This document shows positions 21,432-33,540 of a stretch of DNA of 64,000 bases, piece after piece. Each line of letters starts with the position of its first letter. Position 1 is the stretch's first letter. The DNA comes from Tieghemostelium lacteum (taxonomy: Eukaryota > Evosea > Eumycetozoa > Dictyosteliales > Raperosteliaceae), in assembly GCA_001606155.1 (NCBI GenBank), contig LODT01000029.1:1054001-1118000 (forward strand), in the 5' to 3' direction. The notes below the pieces were generated by a model. It saw nothing but the letters and a program-made list of their open reading frames with translations. It did no database searches and was not told the DNA's origin. Position numbers and translations under genes: made by a program.

Positions 21432-22821
21432 TGTTTTTTATACTAAATTTATTATTATATTGTTGTGGTTGTGGTTGTTGTAATTGAATTTGTGGAGGTT
21501 GATTAAACATTGACAATTGATTATAATGTTGTTGAAAATCATTTAATTTCAATTGTTGATCTTCATTTTCTTTTACCAGCTTTTCAATGAGAGCTGATTT
21601 GGCAATTGATATTCTTCTTAATCCTTCCATATATGCATTTTCTAAAAGATTAAGTTCCATTAATGATTTACCTGATAAATCTTCACATGATATTTCACTA
21701 AATGCTGAAATTAATAAATTTAATTCATCTTTTAATCCTTTAGTTTCTTGAATTAAATTAATACTATTCCAATTATCATTATTATTTGAATTTTGATCTA
21801 ATATTATATTATCATTTATATTTATATTGATTGGTGGTGGTGGTTGGGGTTGAGGTGGAGATTGAATAAAATTTAATTTTGGAGCTGTGATTTGAAGTTT
21901 ATATAGATCATCATAACAGTTGGGTGGTACATCCATACCACCAAAAAGCCAAAGTGCACCATCGTATACAGATAGACTGTGTTTATGTCTTTTACCAGGT
22001 TTAATTGAATTATTATTTGGAAGATTAAGACGATCCCATTGCATATTTTCAATATTTAGTGACCAAAGACTATCGTAACAAGTCTTTCCATCGTTACCAC
22101 CAAAAATGAATAGTTGGTTATCAATGATGGCTGAGGAATGATATGCAATACCAAATTCAAATTTACCTTGAGTTATACCTTTTGTCCAAACTTTGGAATC
22201 TAAATTGAAGACATAGAGATCAGAGTGATAAACTGAACCTGCTCTACCACCAAAAACATAGAGTTTGCGACCAATTAGATTTGTAGTATGATAGGCTCTG
22301 GATGGTGGTGGAGTTCCAGAAGTTGCAACTACAGACCAGGTCATTGTTATTATATCTAAACTATACAATTCATTATAACATTTACTTTCAGAACAACCTC
22401 CAAAAACCAAGAGATTGTTACCAACCAGGGTCGTTGTATGTGCATATCTAGGTGAAGGTCTAGTACCACCTGTAATTGGTGTTTTCCAAGTCTGATTTGT
22501 GGTATCAAAAATTACTACATCATCATAGTAGACTTGACTGTTATAACCACATATAATGAATAACTTATCACCAACTTCAGTACAACTGTGTGCATATCTA
22601 CTGGTTGGTGGTGTACCATTAATTGGTGGTATCACCCACTGATTAGTTACCATATCATAGACATGTAATTGATTGGACTCCAATTTCAAACTATAACTTC
22701 CTTTATAATTTACATAGACACATCCTCCAAATACATATAACCTATTCTTTATAATTGCAGATGTATGTCCACCTCTGGAAGGTCCTGAACTGAGTTGTTG
22801 CCAATTACCTATACAATTCAT
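21190..22821 (-). CDS. Kelch-repeat protein with coiled-coil, Asn/Gln-rich tail
   Basis: The start is taken at ATG 22821 (MNCIGNWQQLSSGPS), because the upstream frame is Phe/Asn-rich leader; this gives 543 residues. About residues 5-330 hold six kelch repeats with the typical RxxHxxxxxxxxLYVFGG pattern (RGGHTS..LYVFGG, RYAHS..LFIICG, RYAHT..LLVFGG, RAYHT..LYVFGG, AYHSS..LFIFGG, KRHKHS..LWLFGG), forming a beta-propeller. A helical/coiled-coil segment (LKDELNLLISAFSEI..., ALIEKLVKENEDQQLKL) follows, then Gln and Asn tracts. Such proteins are scaffolds; no enzymatic domain is attached. The gene is convergent with the E2 fusion gene (239 bp apart). Confidence 0.85.
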
Positions 22822-23035
22822 CAGAATGTAAGAATTTTCATTCAACAAAAGCTTCAAATTACAAAAAAATAAAAAAAAATTAAAAAAAAACAAAAATACA
22901 CAGATATTTTCACTGTATTATTTTTTTGGAAATTTTGATTGTGTTATTTGAATTCTGGTTTTCAAAACCTCTAAGGTTTCCATTCCACAAAAATTTTATT
23001 CGTCATTTATGAGGTTTCACAGATTTTTTTTGTTT

Positions 23036-26000
23036 TTAAGAGGGTAATATTTTTGAACAGATTTTTTCAATTATCCAAGCACCAACCAGGTCAAAGACTA
23101 TGGTTCCAATAAGATGTAACTGGAATTGAGTGTCAGGGAATGGTACTAGTTCAAAAGTTTCATTTAGATAGGGTATAGCTTCCATAGACAACAGTATACA
23201 AAGTCCCCAAATGGAAGAGAGTACATAGAGCAAAGGTTTATTCTCACGAAGAGATTGCATAAATGGATGACCTTTATAGTTCACAGCAAAAGTTGCAATT
23301 TGCATTGCAATTCTAATGAGAAATACAGCACTGTTTACTAAAGTGGCTTTAAATGGTGAATCTAAATCATCATCAAATTCCTGTGCCTGTTGTCTTGTAG
23401 TTGCCAAATCTTTAATATAGATTAAACATGCCAAATGTAAAAAGAACTGTAAAAGTATACTGGAGAACATGTATGGTGAGAATAGATTACTACTTGGTTT
23501 TCTATTGGCTAGTCCACTTAATGGTTTACCATTGGATATGAATAGGAAACAACATGCTACCAAAAGTCCACCAAGTGTTGCTTGTGTATCTCCTAATTTA
23601 ATAGCATCAATGTACAATGCACTAGATGAATAAGCCATAATTAATGAATTCAGTGCAAGTATTTTGTACATTTGAAATGTTGTAACTAATGTACATCTAC
23701 CTTGACGAATAATATGAGTAACTGGTATTAAACTACTAGATTTTGATGTAAATGGTGCTGCAATACTAGCATCTCCTAATTTAACCATTTGAGGTTCCAT
23801 ATCAGCTTGTAATTGATTCATTTGTTGTTGTAACATTTCACTTGGACTATTAGTTGTATTAGGTGTTGTAGTAGTTGTTCCAGTATTCAAAGGTGGTATA
23901 GCATTTGGATTCAAATTCTGTCTAGAAGCTTGAAGTTTTTTCATTCTCAATTGTTGTTGCTGTTGTTGTAATTGTTGTTGTTGTTGTTTTAACAATTGAC
24001 GGAAACTAGGTGCTTCTTGATATGGTCTGTATTCACCACGATTCAGAATAGCAACACCTACATGAGCTTGTTTAAGAGCACCAACATCATTAGTACCATC
24101 ACCAGCCATTAATGTATTAAATCCATTAGTCTTCATATTTGATAAAATGATTTGTTTCTGATCTGGAGAAACCCTAGCAAAAACTTTAATCAAGTACAAA
24201 TATTTTGATAAAACTGCAGATTCTGAAATTAATTCTAAAGTCTCACCACTAACACATAAATCATATTCTTTACTTAGACGTAATAAACTCTCAGCATTTG
24301 TAGTATCTAATTCTATCTGACCATTATCATCTTCAATTGGTACCCAACCTCTTTGTTTTTCAAGTATCAAAGTTCCTTTAGGCTGCTTCATAAAGCCTAA
24401 CTGTTTAGCAACATGACAAGCAGTAAGTGAATTATCACCAGTAATCATAACAATCATGTGACTCGAAAATGTTAACATATCAATCAAAGTCTTTGAATCA
24501 GGTTTCAATGGACAATCAAATACCAAGAATCCAGAGAAAGTTAATGAACTTTCAATATCCTCTCTTGAAAATGCCTTCAATTGAGATGGGTTTAAATTAG
24601 AATCTAGTTTCTTGAACCCCAATGCAATTACTCTTGACCCTTGTTTAGAATACTTTCTATACAATTGGTCATAGTCTGCTGGAATAGAGTCATCAGAGAA
24701 GAATGGTTTCATAACCTCTGGTGCACCTTTAGTAAATGACCAAAATGTTGATGATTGACTATTGGTATTAATCAATTTACAAACTGTTGACATACGTTTA
24801 AGTTGACTTGAGAAATGATATCGATGAGCAATCTCAATAGTCCATGGTTTCTTTTGATGTGTTGTTTTATCTCCTTTACAAATCCATGGTATAGCCTTGA
24901 TTGCAGCACTCTCCATTGGATCACCAACTAATTTACTGTCCATTATAACCAGTGAATGACATCCAGCTAGAATGAACTGAATTTGATCGGAAAGATATTG
25001 AGGTGCAATTAGATTTTCATCATTAACTGTACTTGTCGATGGATTTGTACTACTACTACTACTATTACTACTAGTTGTATTAGTGGTATTAGAACTAGAA
25101 GAGATATCATTGATATCTAGAATAAATTTCTTTGGACAATATGCAACACCTTGGAGTATGAGATCATCAGTTGTAAGAGTACCAGTTTTATCAAAACAGC
25201 ATATATCGACTTTACCTGCAAATGGTATTCTAAAAGGTTCAGTGCAATAGATACCTAGTTTAATTAGACTTATAAGAGAACTGTTTACAGCCATGGAAAG
25301 TTCCATTGGTAACTCTGGTGGAACTACACTGGTAATGACCATAATACATCTAAGTAAGAGTTTATATTGAGTTTGTCTAGGATCAATTTTACCATGAATG
25401 TAAATGTAGACTGAAGCTGCGATACCAAATGCCAGCAAGAACATAATGAATAGGAAAGATTCTTTGTTATTTGCAGTTACTCGTTCAGATGAGAACCAAA
25501 TAGTTCTCATTAATCTACCTTGATTGGTATTGAATCCTGTCGATAGAACATATGCTATACAACCTCTGTCTGGAGCCTTAGAGATATTTGCTAACTTTTC
25601 ATTCGATGTCTCATGTTGAACAATCTGGGTACCACTATAGAGGATATGGTTCTTGTCATTCTTTAAATCAATTTCCTGATGAGGATTTGACTTTTTATCT
25701 TCAATTGCCTCTTTATGATGTGGAGTAGATTCACCAGTTAACATTGCTTCATTTACAACACATCCACCACTCAAAAGCAATAAATCACAAGGTACTATAT
25801 TTGAAGCTTCATTTTGAGATCTACCTATAGACACTATATCTCCTGGTAACAATTCTGTACTATTAATTTGTTTCCAACTATATTGTCTATAAACATAAAT
25901 TAAAAATGATGGTTTACTGCTCATCTCTCTAAGAGTTTGCAAATTTTTTAATCTCTATATATTTTAGAATTATATAATGTTAGAGATATAAATCTAAAAA

Positions 26001-26880
26001 TCTAGATATATATCTATATATCTAAAATAATACATACAGATTTAACAATTGTAGCTTCAAATATTAATAAAAGGAATAGTGTGAATAGACAATAGATGAT
26101 ATAGTCTTCTAAACACCATAAGAGTACACAAAATACTTGAAATACAAAGAATGGTGCAATAGCTTGTTCTTTATAGAGAGTAAGAAATGCTGGAATTGGA
26201 ACATCAAATTGATTTTGACCATATTTCATTTTTATATATTCAATTTCCTCTGGAGATTGGTAACCAGTGAGTGTAATCAATTGATGTACATTGGTAGGTA
26301 TTGCAAACTTTACCTTTTCAAATGTCTTTCTGTCTTGATTATAAACCAACTTTCTCTTTTGAAATTCAATACTGTATTCTTCTTGATCACGTTCGTTATT
26401 AGTGAGTGCAGGTCTATATCTAATCTCACAAATCTCTTTTGATCCAATATGTGATGATGGTGTAACTTTTACAAATTGTGCATCTTTAATGTTTTTAACT
26501 TTTTGTAATGAATTAAAACATTTATAGTCAACAGACCACAAATTGAATAGATTAGATACCACATAGAGACATAATGTCAGTCCTAATAGAAACATGTGTA
26601 CATTCAATTCAATAATTTCACTACCATCTTTAGATTTTTCATCACTTGATGATGCAGAATCATCATTAACATCTATTGAATTATCTGTTTTTGCTGTTGT
26701 TACTGTATTATCTACTACTGTTGATATATTATTAATCTCTTCAGTGTAATATGCAAATAACAAGTATCCAAAAATTAATAAAAATGGTAAAAAGTTATAA
26801 TGGAATAAAATTGATTTCCTCTTATATAAATCTATAGATAAAATAGATTTGTTTACTTTTTTCTTTTCCTTTTTACTCAT
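23036..26880 (-). CDS. P5A-type ATPase (ATP13A1/Spf1 family)
   Basis: Exon 1 is 26880-26038 and exon 2 is 25954-23036. The 83-nt intron goes from CT|GTATGT to ATATAG in phase 0, joining VKS to RLKNLQTLREMSSKP as in P5A pumps. The protein has about 1253 residues. Family marks are the PPELP helix-4 motif (VVPPELPMELSMAV), the phosphorylation site DKTGTLTTDD (about residue 545), MITGDN and MAGDGTNDVGALKQ. P5A ATPases sit in the ER, where they remove mislocalised tail-anchored and mitochondrial helices. A Gln-rich and Thr/Asn-rich insert (about nt 23810-24000) lies in the loop after the hinge motif, and a Ser/Thr/Asn insert follows the phosphorylation site. All catalytic motifs are intact. Confidence 0.93.
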
Positions 26881-26911
26881 TATGACTCTGTTCTTCCAAA
26901 CAATTATCCAA

Positions 26912-26913
<2 letters not shown>

Positions 26914-26946
<33 letters not shown>
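26914..26946. repeat. 33-nt A homopolymer
   Basis: An uninterrupted run of 33 A lies just upstream of the P5A ATPase start (it reads as T on that gene's strand). Long T-runs next to start codons are common in dictyostelid promoters. The length is prone to assembly error. Confidence 0.9.
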
Positions 26947-26949
<3 letters not shown>

Positions 26950-27007
26950 GACTGTCAAAATGAACAATGATCTTCATTTTTATAATTTTCTTTTATTTAT
27001 GTTGATC

Positions 27008-28993
27008 TTAATGTTGTTTATCATGTTCATGATTACAATTTTCACCATGTTCATGTTCGTGATGTTCGTGATGATGTTGATGATGTTCATGATCATGATC
27101 GTGATTACAATTTTCACCATGTTCATGTTCATGATCATGTTCGTGATCATGTTCGTGATCGTGATTGCAATGTTCACCATGTTCATGTTCATGTTCGTGT
27201 TCATGTTCATCATCATCATCATCATCATCATGATCATGATGTCCATGTCCATGACCATTACCTCCACCATGAGAATGACCATGACCACCATGAGAATGAC
27301 CATGACCACCATGAGAATGACCATGACCACCATGTTGTTGAATTCTAGGTACTGGAGTTGTGGTTAGAGTAATACCATTTTTAATTAATTCTTCAATGTG
27401 TTGAGAGAATGATGTTAGAATTTCCATTTCAGATCTCTTTAGAACTGTAAGACAATACTTGAAATAATTTTGATTCTTATTGATTGAGAGATTTTGTAGA
27501 TCCTTTTCAAGTTGATCTGGAGTGGATTGGTACTTTCTCAAGGTCATTTTTACATGTAATAACAGTAGTTTATAAGCCATAGTTTCATTCTCTAAACTTA
27601 AAACTTTAGTTGCCTTTTCATTCATTTGTAGATGGTGATGATGGTTATGGTTATGTGGTTCACCTTCTTTCAATGGAGACATTGCTACAGTTTGTTCTTT
27701 ATTCAGTGCATAGATTCTATAGAATGGTATAACCCTATCTGGAATAGTAACAAGTTTCTTAATTTCATCACTGTCCTTAGGTTTATATAATCTAGGTTCA
27801 AGTCTTTCATAGAATGCACTCTCAACACCGTGATCTTCCAAAATGTGGACTTTATCATGATGCAATTCATCTTGCTTCAATTTAAATTCCATGGTATAGT
27901 TATCCAATGTATTCTGAGCATCTACAAAACCTTGAAACATAAACAATTGACTATTAGGTCTTGGACCGTAATAAATGTATACCTGATCACCAGACTTGTA
28001 GTTCAAAGGTGATGTAGTAATGATTGAATTTACAGAGCCATCATACCAAGTAGTAACCTTCTTACATGAATTGGAGTGATTGGAGAAATCCCAAAATGGA
28101 ATCAGTGCAACTTGGTTAGGTGATCTACGTTGAGTTTTCTCTTTATCCTTGCTAACTGGACTTGTAAAATGTACATTATTTTGTCTGGACAAAACAGTAG
28201 CTAAAGACCACTGAAATAGTCTCCATGTGAAATTCGATGTTGAAAATATAAATCCAGGTGTACTAGCTGCGATATTATATATATTGAGATAATAGTTAAT
28301 AGCAGCTCTAAGGGTACTAATAACTTGATTTTGAGCATCCATTCCTTGAAGATCACGAATCTGATCTAAAGTCATATACAAAAAGTTGTTATACTCTTTA
28401 GGAAGTACATTGATATAAGGTGCCCAGAATGATGTATCAATCTTGATACATTCCATCATCAAATGTAGTGATAGAAATATAGATTGGTTCTCTTTAATGT
28501 GAGCTAATCTTCCACTAAAACTGTCACCTAGTTTCTCTTCACCACTCTCAACACTCATAAATACCTTTTGTGGAACTGACAATATTGGTTGACCTTCTTC
28601 AATATCAACTTTTGCAACTAAACCTGTACCCTCACTTAGCGATCTATCCATTTTAACTTTACATTCACTCTCTTTAAATCCATTATCATTCAACCATTTC
28701 ATAAATATTTCAACATTTTTTTTATCATCTTTTTGTTGTTGTTGTTGTTGTTGATTTGGTTCTATATATCATATATATACATTAATATTTATACTCTAAA
28801 ATACCAATGCCCCCTTCACGCAAATGTCCACTCACTTACTTTTTAATTGATCTTGTAATTTATTTAGATTTTGCATAGAATCCAATAAAACTTTTGCTTG
28901 TTCAAATGGAGTATATTTTTCTAATCTCTCATCTTCAAATAAATCTAAAGTGTCATTTACAAGTTTTTTAATTGATCCAAGAGTTTTGATCAT
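27008..28993 (-). CDS. SETD3-like SET-domain methyltransferase with His-rich tail
   Basis: Exon 1 is 28993-28840 and exon 2 is 28761-27008. The 78-nt intron goes from A|GTAAGT to ATATAG in phase 1, giving 635 residues. After a helical N-terminus (MIKTLGSIKKLVNDTLDLF) and a short Gln run comes a SETD3-type catalytic region: MKWLNDNGF, SEGTGLVAKVDIEEGQPIL, VFMSVES, SFWAPYINVLPKEY, WSLATVLSRQN, ALIPFWDFSNHS and VYIYYGPRPNSQLFMFQGF. A RuBisCO-LSMT-like substrate-binding helical domain follows. SETD3 methylates actin His73; actin is a plausible substrate here, by homology only. The last about 110 residues are an extreme His/Asp/Glu/Gly repeat tail (GHGHSHGG units, then DHEHDHEH), which looks metal-binding. 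Confidence 0.85.
27020..27335 (-). repeat. His-codon minisatellite in the SETD3-like gene
   Basis: Within the coding sequence there are three near-identical 21-bp units encoding GHGHSHG (about 27265-27330). These are followed by long runs of CAT/GAT/GAA-type triplets encoding alternating His and Asp/Glu, and three copies of a HGExCNHxH motif. The antisense strand shows a Met-rich open frame that is an artefact of this repeat. Confidence 0.85.
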
Positions 28994-29417
28994 TTTTCTT
29001 TATATGTAATGAGTTTTGAAAAAAAAAAAAAAAAAAAAAAAACCATTTCATTTTCAATTTAATTAACTTCAAATCAACTAACTGAAAATTAAATTACAAT
29101 CAAAAATTAAACATTCATATGATAATTTAAATGATTAACTGGTAAAATTTTTATTTAAATTTACATATTACTTTACTTAAAATGAACGGCAGTTATTGTA
29201 ATTACATCCAACAATAGTTAACACTTATGATCATCAGTGTGTGTGTATGTTTTTTTTATTTACTAGTAATAAAATTTCACTATTTAATCTGAAATTTAAT
29301 TTAATTCATTTCTTTTATTGTTTTTTTCAAAGACATAAACAAAGAGATATACACACATAAACAGCTTTATTAAAAGTTAAACTCATTCTATTTTCCTTAA
29401 ATCAATTTAATTTTAAA
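28994..29417. other. Divergent intergenic region
   Basis: This is a 424-bp region between divergent starts. It has a 24-nt A run (29019-29042), a short TG repeat near 29240 and T-runs. I see no gene in it. Confidence 0.6.
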
Positions 29418-29805
29418 ATGAACACACAAATTCAAATCAATTCCACTTCTTTTGGATCTTTAGCATCATCACTTGCAGATTGCAGAAAATTAATTGAAAT
29501 GCAAGCAAGTGAGATAGCAGATAAACAAAATCTCATTAATTGTTATCTAGTTGAGATCCAATCATTCGAGGAACAGAAGCAATTAGCTCAGAAAAAGCAT
29601 TTGGAATTATTAGAAGATCAGAGATTAAATCTTGTAGCTATTTTCGATCAGAAATTAGCAGACAGATTAAATGAATTGGAATATTCATTTACAAAACAAA
29701 AAGAACAGGCTGATCAGCTATACCATCACATTTTAGCTGAAAAAGAAAATGAATTTAAAATAATTTTGGATAGGGAAATTCAACAAATTCACCAACAATA
29801 CAATC

Positions 29806-29858
<53 letters not shown>

Positions 29859-30428
29859 ATGCAACAACAACAACAACAACAACAAAATCAACTATTGGAA
29901 ATTACAGAGATGGTTGATGTAATTTTTTCAGCTTCTCTAGCTTCACAGGCACAAGAGGTTGATGATGATGAAGAGAATGGTGAGCAGGTTGTTATTGGAA
30001 TGGATGACGTTGTATTTCATGCCCCACTGACTACTCCAACAGTAAGCAACAACAACAATCAACAACCAATCCAACAAGCAGCAACAACAGCAGAATCACC
30101 AATTAATTATTACGACAGACCAGAGAATGATGAGGCTGATGGTACAATGCCTCTGGATGTATGCTATGACGAACAGTGCCACTATATGAATCTGTACATT
30201 AGTGGTAATTTGGATAGATACAGAGTTACTAGAACATTCTTGCCTCACCCAGAATTAGCTAGATATTTCTCAGTAATAGAGGGTGACGAAGTCTTCAAAC
30301 TGTATGACTTCAATTCAACATCTATTGCTATTCTCCATAGATTTGGTGATGAAATCAACTATGGAGTAGTACCACTGGATCACCTTCAACAGATATCTAG
30401 AATTGTCCCAGAGCCATTAGATGAATAG
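29418..30428 (+). CDS. PolyQ coiled-coil protein with SH3-like C-terminus
   Basis: This is a 336-residue single-exon gene. Residues about 15-125 are strongly helical with coiled-coil heptads (SLADCRKLIEMQASEIADKQ, EEQKQLAQKKHLELL). A Gln tract of about 30 residues follows (CAA repeat, nt 29806-29890). After an acidic and Asn/Gln-rich linker, the last about 60 residues (ARYFSVIEGDEVFKLYDF..., NYGVVPLDHLQQI) have the spacing of an SH3 domain: an EGDE-type loop, then a Gly-Val-Val-Pro stretch where SH3 domains have Gly-Leu-Val-Pro. The SH3 call is by pattern only. The overall function is unknown. Confidence 0.78.
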
Positions 30429-31176
30429 AGTTTTCTGTTGGTCTTAGCTTAGCTTTCCCTCTCCTGTGTTCTTTAGGTAATTGCTTATGGTATGTTTTTT
30501 AGCTGGATTATCTTTTAGGATTATAGGATATTGGAATGTATTTTATTTAATTGGAATAGATTATTAATACACAGGTTTATAGACTATTAACTATAGATAG
30601 GTTAATATAGCAAATCTAAACATTTAGATCTAGCGTGGAATGTCAATATCTTCTTTTAGAATATTTATATAGTAATATTATAAACACATTAATTAATTGG
30701 GGTTTAGCCTCAATTTAATATTTGGATATTCAGCATTGTAGCACAACAATTTAAACAACAATTGTAGTAACATAGAGTAATAATAATAACAAGTAATATT
30801 ACTCAACAATAACAACTCCTAGAGTGTGGATCTATATGTATGTCAGTGTTTTGCATTGAATTTAAACATATTCATCATTAAACTCTAGTTAATATTATTG
30901 TAATATCAACATATTTATTTAAATTTATTTATTTAATGGGGTGAAGTAATTAGCTTTCCCCAATCCAACAAATCAATTCTATTTATTTTTTTATTTAACA
31001 TTACAGATATCCAAATAATCAATAATCACTTTTAAACCACGCTAGATCATCAACCTTTTAAATAAACTTTCATAATATATATTAGAATTATAGATAACAT
31101 TTAAAATTAAATCTAGAAATTTCCGAGTTTTCAAATTTTTTAGTATACTTTTATTATTTATATATAAGATATTTGA
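30429..31176. other. 748-bp region between convergent genes with nested inverted repeats
   Basis: No gene is visible. A perfect 12-bp inverted pair, GATCTAGCGTGG at 30627-30638 and CCACGCTAGATC at 31037-31048, encloses about 420 bp. A nested pair ATTGGGG/CCCCAAT (30696-30702, 30958-30964) and a local hairpin GAGTAATA/TATTACTC (about 30775-30810) lie inside it. The region is also less A/T-pure than the other spacers. It could be a fold-back element or a structured RNA. Confidence 0.5.
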
Positions 31177-32556
31177 TTAAGATTTTTGAACGATTGGTGG
31201 AGTATTTGTTGTTGTTGATTTTTTAAAAGCACCACCAATTTTATGTTTAAATTCCTCTACTTCTACATTAAAAAGATCACGTCCAATCTTATCAATTTCC
31301 AATTCAAAAATTTCTTTTGCAATGGCATATAGTTTGATATCAATTTGATTTCTTTCTTTGATTTCGTCAATGATATCTTGTGGAATCTCAGAAACGGATA
31401 CTCTCTGCCTACCAGAATTGATTTTAGTATAACGTATAGATTGGTAACCTGTATAATGTGATAACATGACTATAGACTCTGGAAATCGTTCTGTCAAACC
31501 AACGTATTTGTATGTATATCTTAAATGATGTTCTGCCAATTCCTCTGTAATATTATTACCATTGAAATCGTATCCGAAACCACAAATCATTCTAGCTTGA
31601 TCATTATTGGCAGCTGGTGAAGCTGCAAGCCATTCTTTCAATGAATTCTTCATTGCCAATGCATGACCTGGATCTTTTCTATTTTGTCTGTGGTAATAGT
31701 AATGGGATATCACCCTATCAACAGGTTCTCTAAGCATGGTCATATAACTGTACTTGTTCAAGTTACTCTCTAAAACAGGAACACGTGTGTTATTTTCTTT
31801 TTCAAAATAAAAATGTAACCCATATTTAATATGACCAAAAATTCCATCGAGTTTGACTATATCTTTCAAAACATCAACTTTTGGATGTGCCCAATGATGT
31901 TGAAAATGTCCCTTATTGTAATTTCTCTTCACTATCGAACCTAATGAAGAACCACCAGTCTTTGGTATATGAATAAAAATGTGAGGATATGGTAAGAGTA
32001 GTGGATTCAGTTTAGGATCTAGTTTCCATGCAGTATTAGATGTATACTCTGTGGTCCAATTCTCACCAGTTCTATTCAAGTAATCACCTATATAATAAGG
32101 AACAGAAGCATATTTATATTCATGTGGCAATGAATCTATCATATGAGTTTCATTATAGTACTCATCTATAATCCACTGATCCAATTTAGTCCTTTCTTCC
32201 AATGATTGTTTTTTAATTAGATCTTCTTCATCTTTTGTATATTTTGAAGGTTTTGATTTCTCTACACCTCTTTTATAATAAGTTCTCATATTATTTCTAC
32301 TATTTCTTGGATCATTTTCTAGAGTAGTACTTTCACCTCCACCACCACCATGATGACTAGTAGTAGTAGTTAATTTTCTTTCTATTGAATTTGTAGTTAT
32401 ATCACCATTATTCTCTAGAATTGGTATTATAGCACTTTCACTAGATGTTACTCTAATTTTTGATGTTGATAATAAAAAGTAAACTTGAAATAGTAATACT
32501 ACAACCAATGTTATAAATAAATATTTAAAAGTTAATCTATTTAAAATATTAGTCAT
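31177..32556 (-). CDS. Golgi-type carbohydrate sulfotransferase, type II membrane protein
   Basis: This is a 459-residue protein. The N-terminus has one uncleaved signal-anchor (FKYLFITLVVVLLFQVYFLL, about residues 9-28), then a Ser/Thr stem. The catalytic domain shows the PAPS 5'-phosphosulfate site HIPKTGGSSLGSIVKRNY (about residues 195-212) and the 3'-phosphate site LREPVDRVISHYYYHR. That is the pattern of the Sulfotransfer_2 family (heparan/chondroitin-type enzymes). Conserved QARMICGF and YVGLTERFPES segments follow. Dictyostelids sulfate N-glycans and other glycoconjugates, so a lumenal glycan acceptor is likely; the exact acceptor cannot be read from the sequence. Confidence 0.85.
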   Translation of the reverse strand: MTNILNRLTFKYLFITLVVVLLFQVYFLLSTSKIRVTSSESAIIPILENNGDITTNSIERKLTTTTSHHGGGGGESTTLENDPRNSRNNMRTYYKRGVEKSKPSKYTKDEEDLIKKQSLEERTKLDQWIIDEYYNETHMIDSLPHEYKYASVPYYIGDYLNRTGENWTTEYTSNTAWKLDPKLNPLLLPYPHIFIHIPKTGGSSLGSIVKRNYNKGHFQHHWAHPKVDVLKDIVKLDGIFGHIKYGLHFYFEKENNTRVPVLESNLNKYSYMTMLREPVDRVISHYYYHRQNRKDPGHALAMKNSLKEWLAASPAANNDQARMICGFGYDFNGNNITEELAEHHLRYTYKYVGLTERFPESIVMLSHYTGYQSIRYTKINSGRQRVSVSEIPQDIIDEIKERNQIDIKLYAIAKEIFELEIDKIGRDLFNVEVEEFKHKIGGAFKKSTTTNTPPIVQKS

Positions 32557-32757
32557 TGTTTTAAAGTCTAATAGTACAACTAAAACATTATCTACAATAA
32601 TAACAATAATCAGAAAATTAAAAAAAATTTTTTAAACAGTCGTCAAATTTTAAGATATTTTTTTCAAAGGAATTTGAAAACAATACGGTATTTTTCAATT
32701 TCAAATTTTACTAAACCAACTTTCCAAAGATTTTTATTTTTAAATTTATGTAGTTAA

Positions 32758-33540
32758 TTAGTTAGATCTCATACCAAATATTAAAAGAATAATAATTAAT
32801 GTTATTGGTATTTTAAGTAATGATCCTGATGAAGTTGAGGATTGGTCCATATTTTTAATGACTTTAGATACTTGTGGTGTAGATGGAGGATTTGTTTCAA
32901 CAGATTGATCAGCTATTATAAAACTAAAATATTTTAGTGATTTATCTTTTTGTGGTTGAAGACATTGGTGATTTACAGAGACAGTAGTTGAATTGCAAGA
33001 TGTTGGAACACATATTGGATCATTTCCACATGAATATTTCGTAAATTGAAATTCATCACAGACATGGAAACCATAAGTGCCAGTAACCTGATCAATAACC
33101 ACACATTCTCTATCATTTGGAAAATGTCCATAGAATTTTGAGTTACAATATCCATTACTATCATTTAAGAAACTTAATTGACCACAACTTGACAATGGAA
33201 ATTCATCTTTATCTAATGGTAGGATATTTTGAATATCACCATCAGGTAATACCTTTACAATCCAAGAACCTTCACCAACTCTTTTCATACAGCTATGCAA
33301 CAAACCAGAATATAAAAGTTTACTTGTAGTTGTAATCTCACAATTTCCTTTAAATTCATAAATTGAAAAATAAGTAGTATTCAATTGAATTATTGAATTC
33401 TCTGAACATTGATCTTGGATACTATAACTAACCTCTGAGCCTCCTTTACAATGATCATCACTAAAATATTTTATTAGTATACTTTTACTTTCAATACTAA
33501 TAAAAAAGATTAATAATATTATTACTATTGATTTAAACAT
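32758..33540 (-). CDS. Secreted Cys-rich protein with GPI-anchor-like tail
   Basis: This is a 260-residue protein. It starts with a signal peptide (FKSIVIILLIFFISIESKS). The mature part has about 16 cysteines and several Asn-X-Ser/Thr sites (for example LNTTYF, CNSTTVS). The C-terminus ends with a Ser-rich small-residue site (SSTSSGS) followed by a hydrophobic stretch (IPITLIIILLIFG), which fits a GPI attachment signal. The family resembles dictyostelid cell-surface proteins of unknown function. It is transcribed in the same direction as the sulfotransferase gene, about 200 bp upstream of it. Confidence 0.78.
   Translation of the reverse strand: MFKSIVIILLIFFISIESKSILIKYFSDDHCKGGSEVSYSIQDQCSENSIIQLNTTYFSIYEFKGNCEITTTSKLLYSGLLHSCMKRVGEGSWIVKVLPDGDIQNILPLDKDEFPLSSCGQLSFLNDSNGYCNSKFYGHFPNDRECVVIDQVTGTYGFHVCDEFQFTKYSCGNDPICVPTSCNSTTVSVNHQCLQPQKDKSLKYFSFIIADQSVETNPPSTPQVSKVIKNMDQSSTSSGSLLKIPITLIIILLIFGMRSN

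Noticed and set aside
26849-27367. Plus-strand Met-rich open frame opposite the His-rich tail
   Set aside because: It is the reverse complement of the His/Asp codon repeat of the SETD3-like gene and of T-rich leader; there is no protein-like variation.
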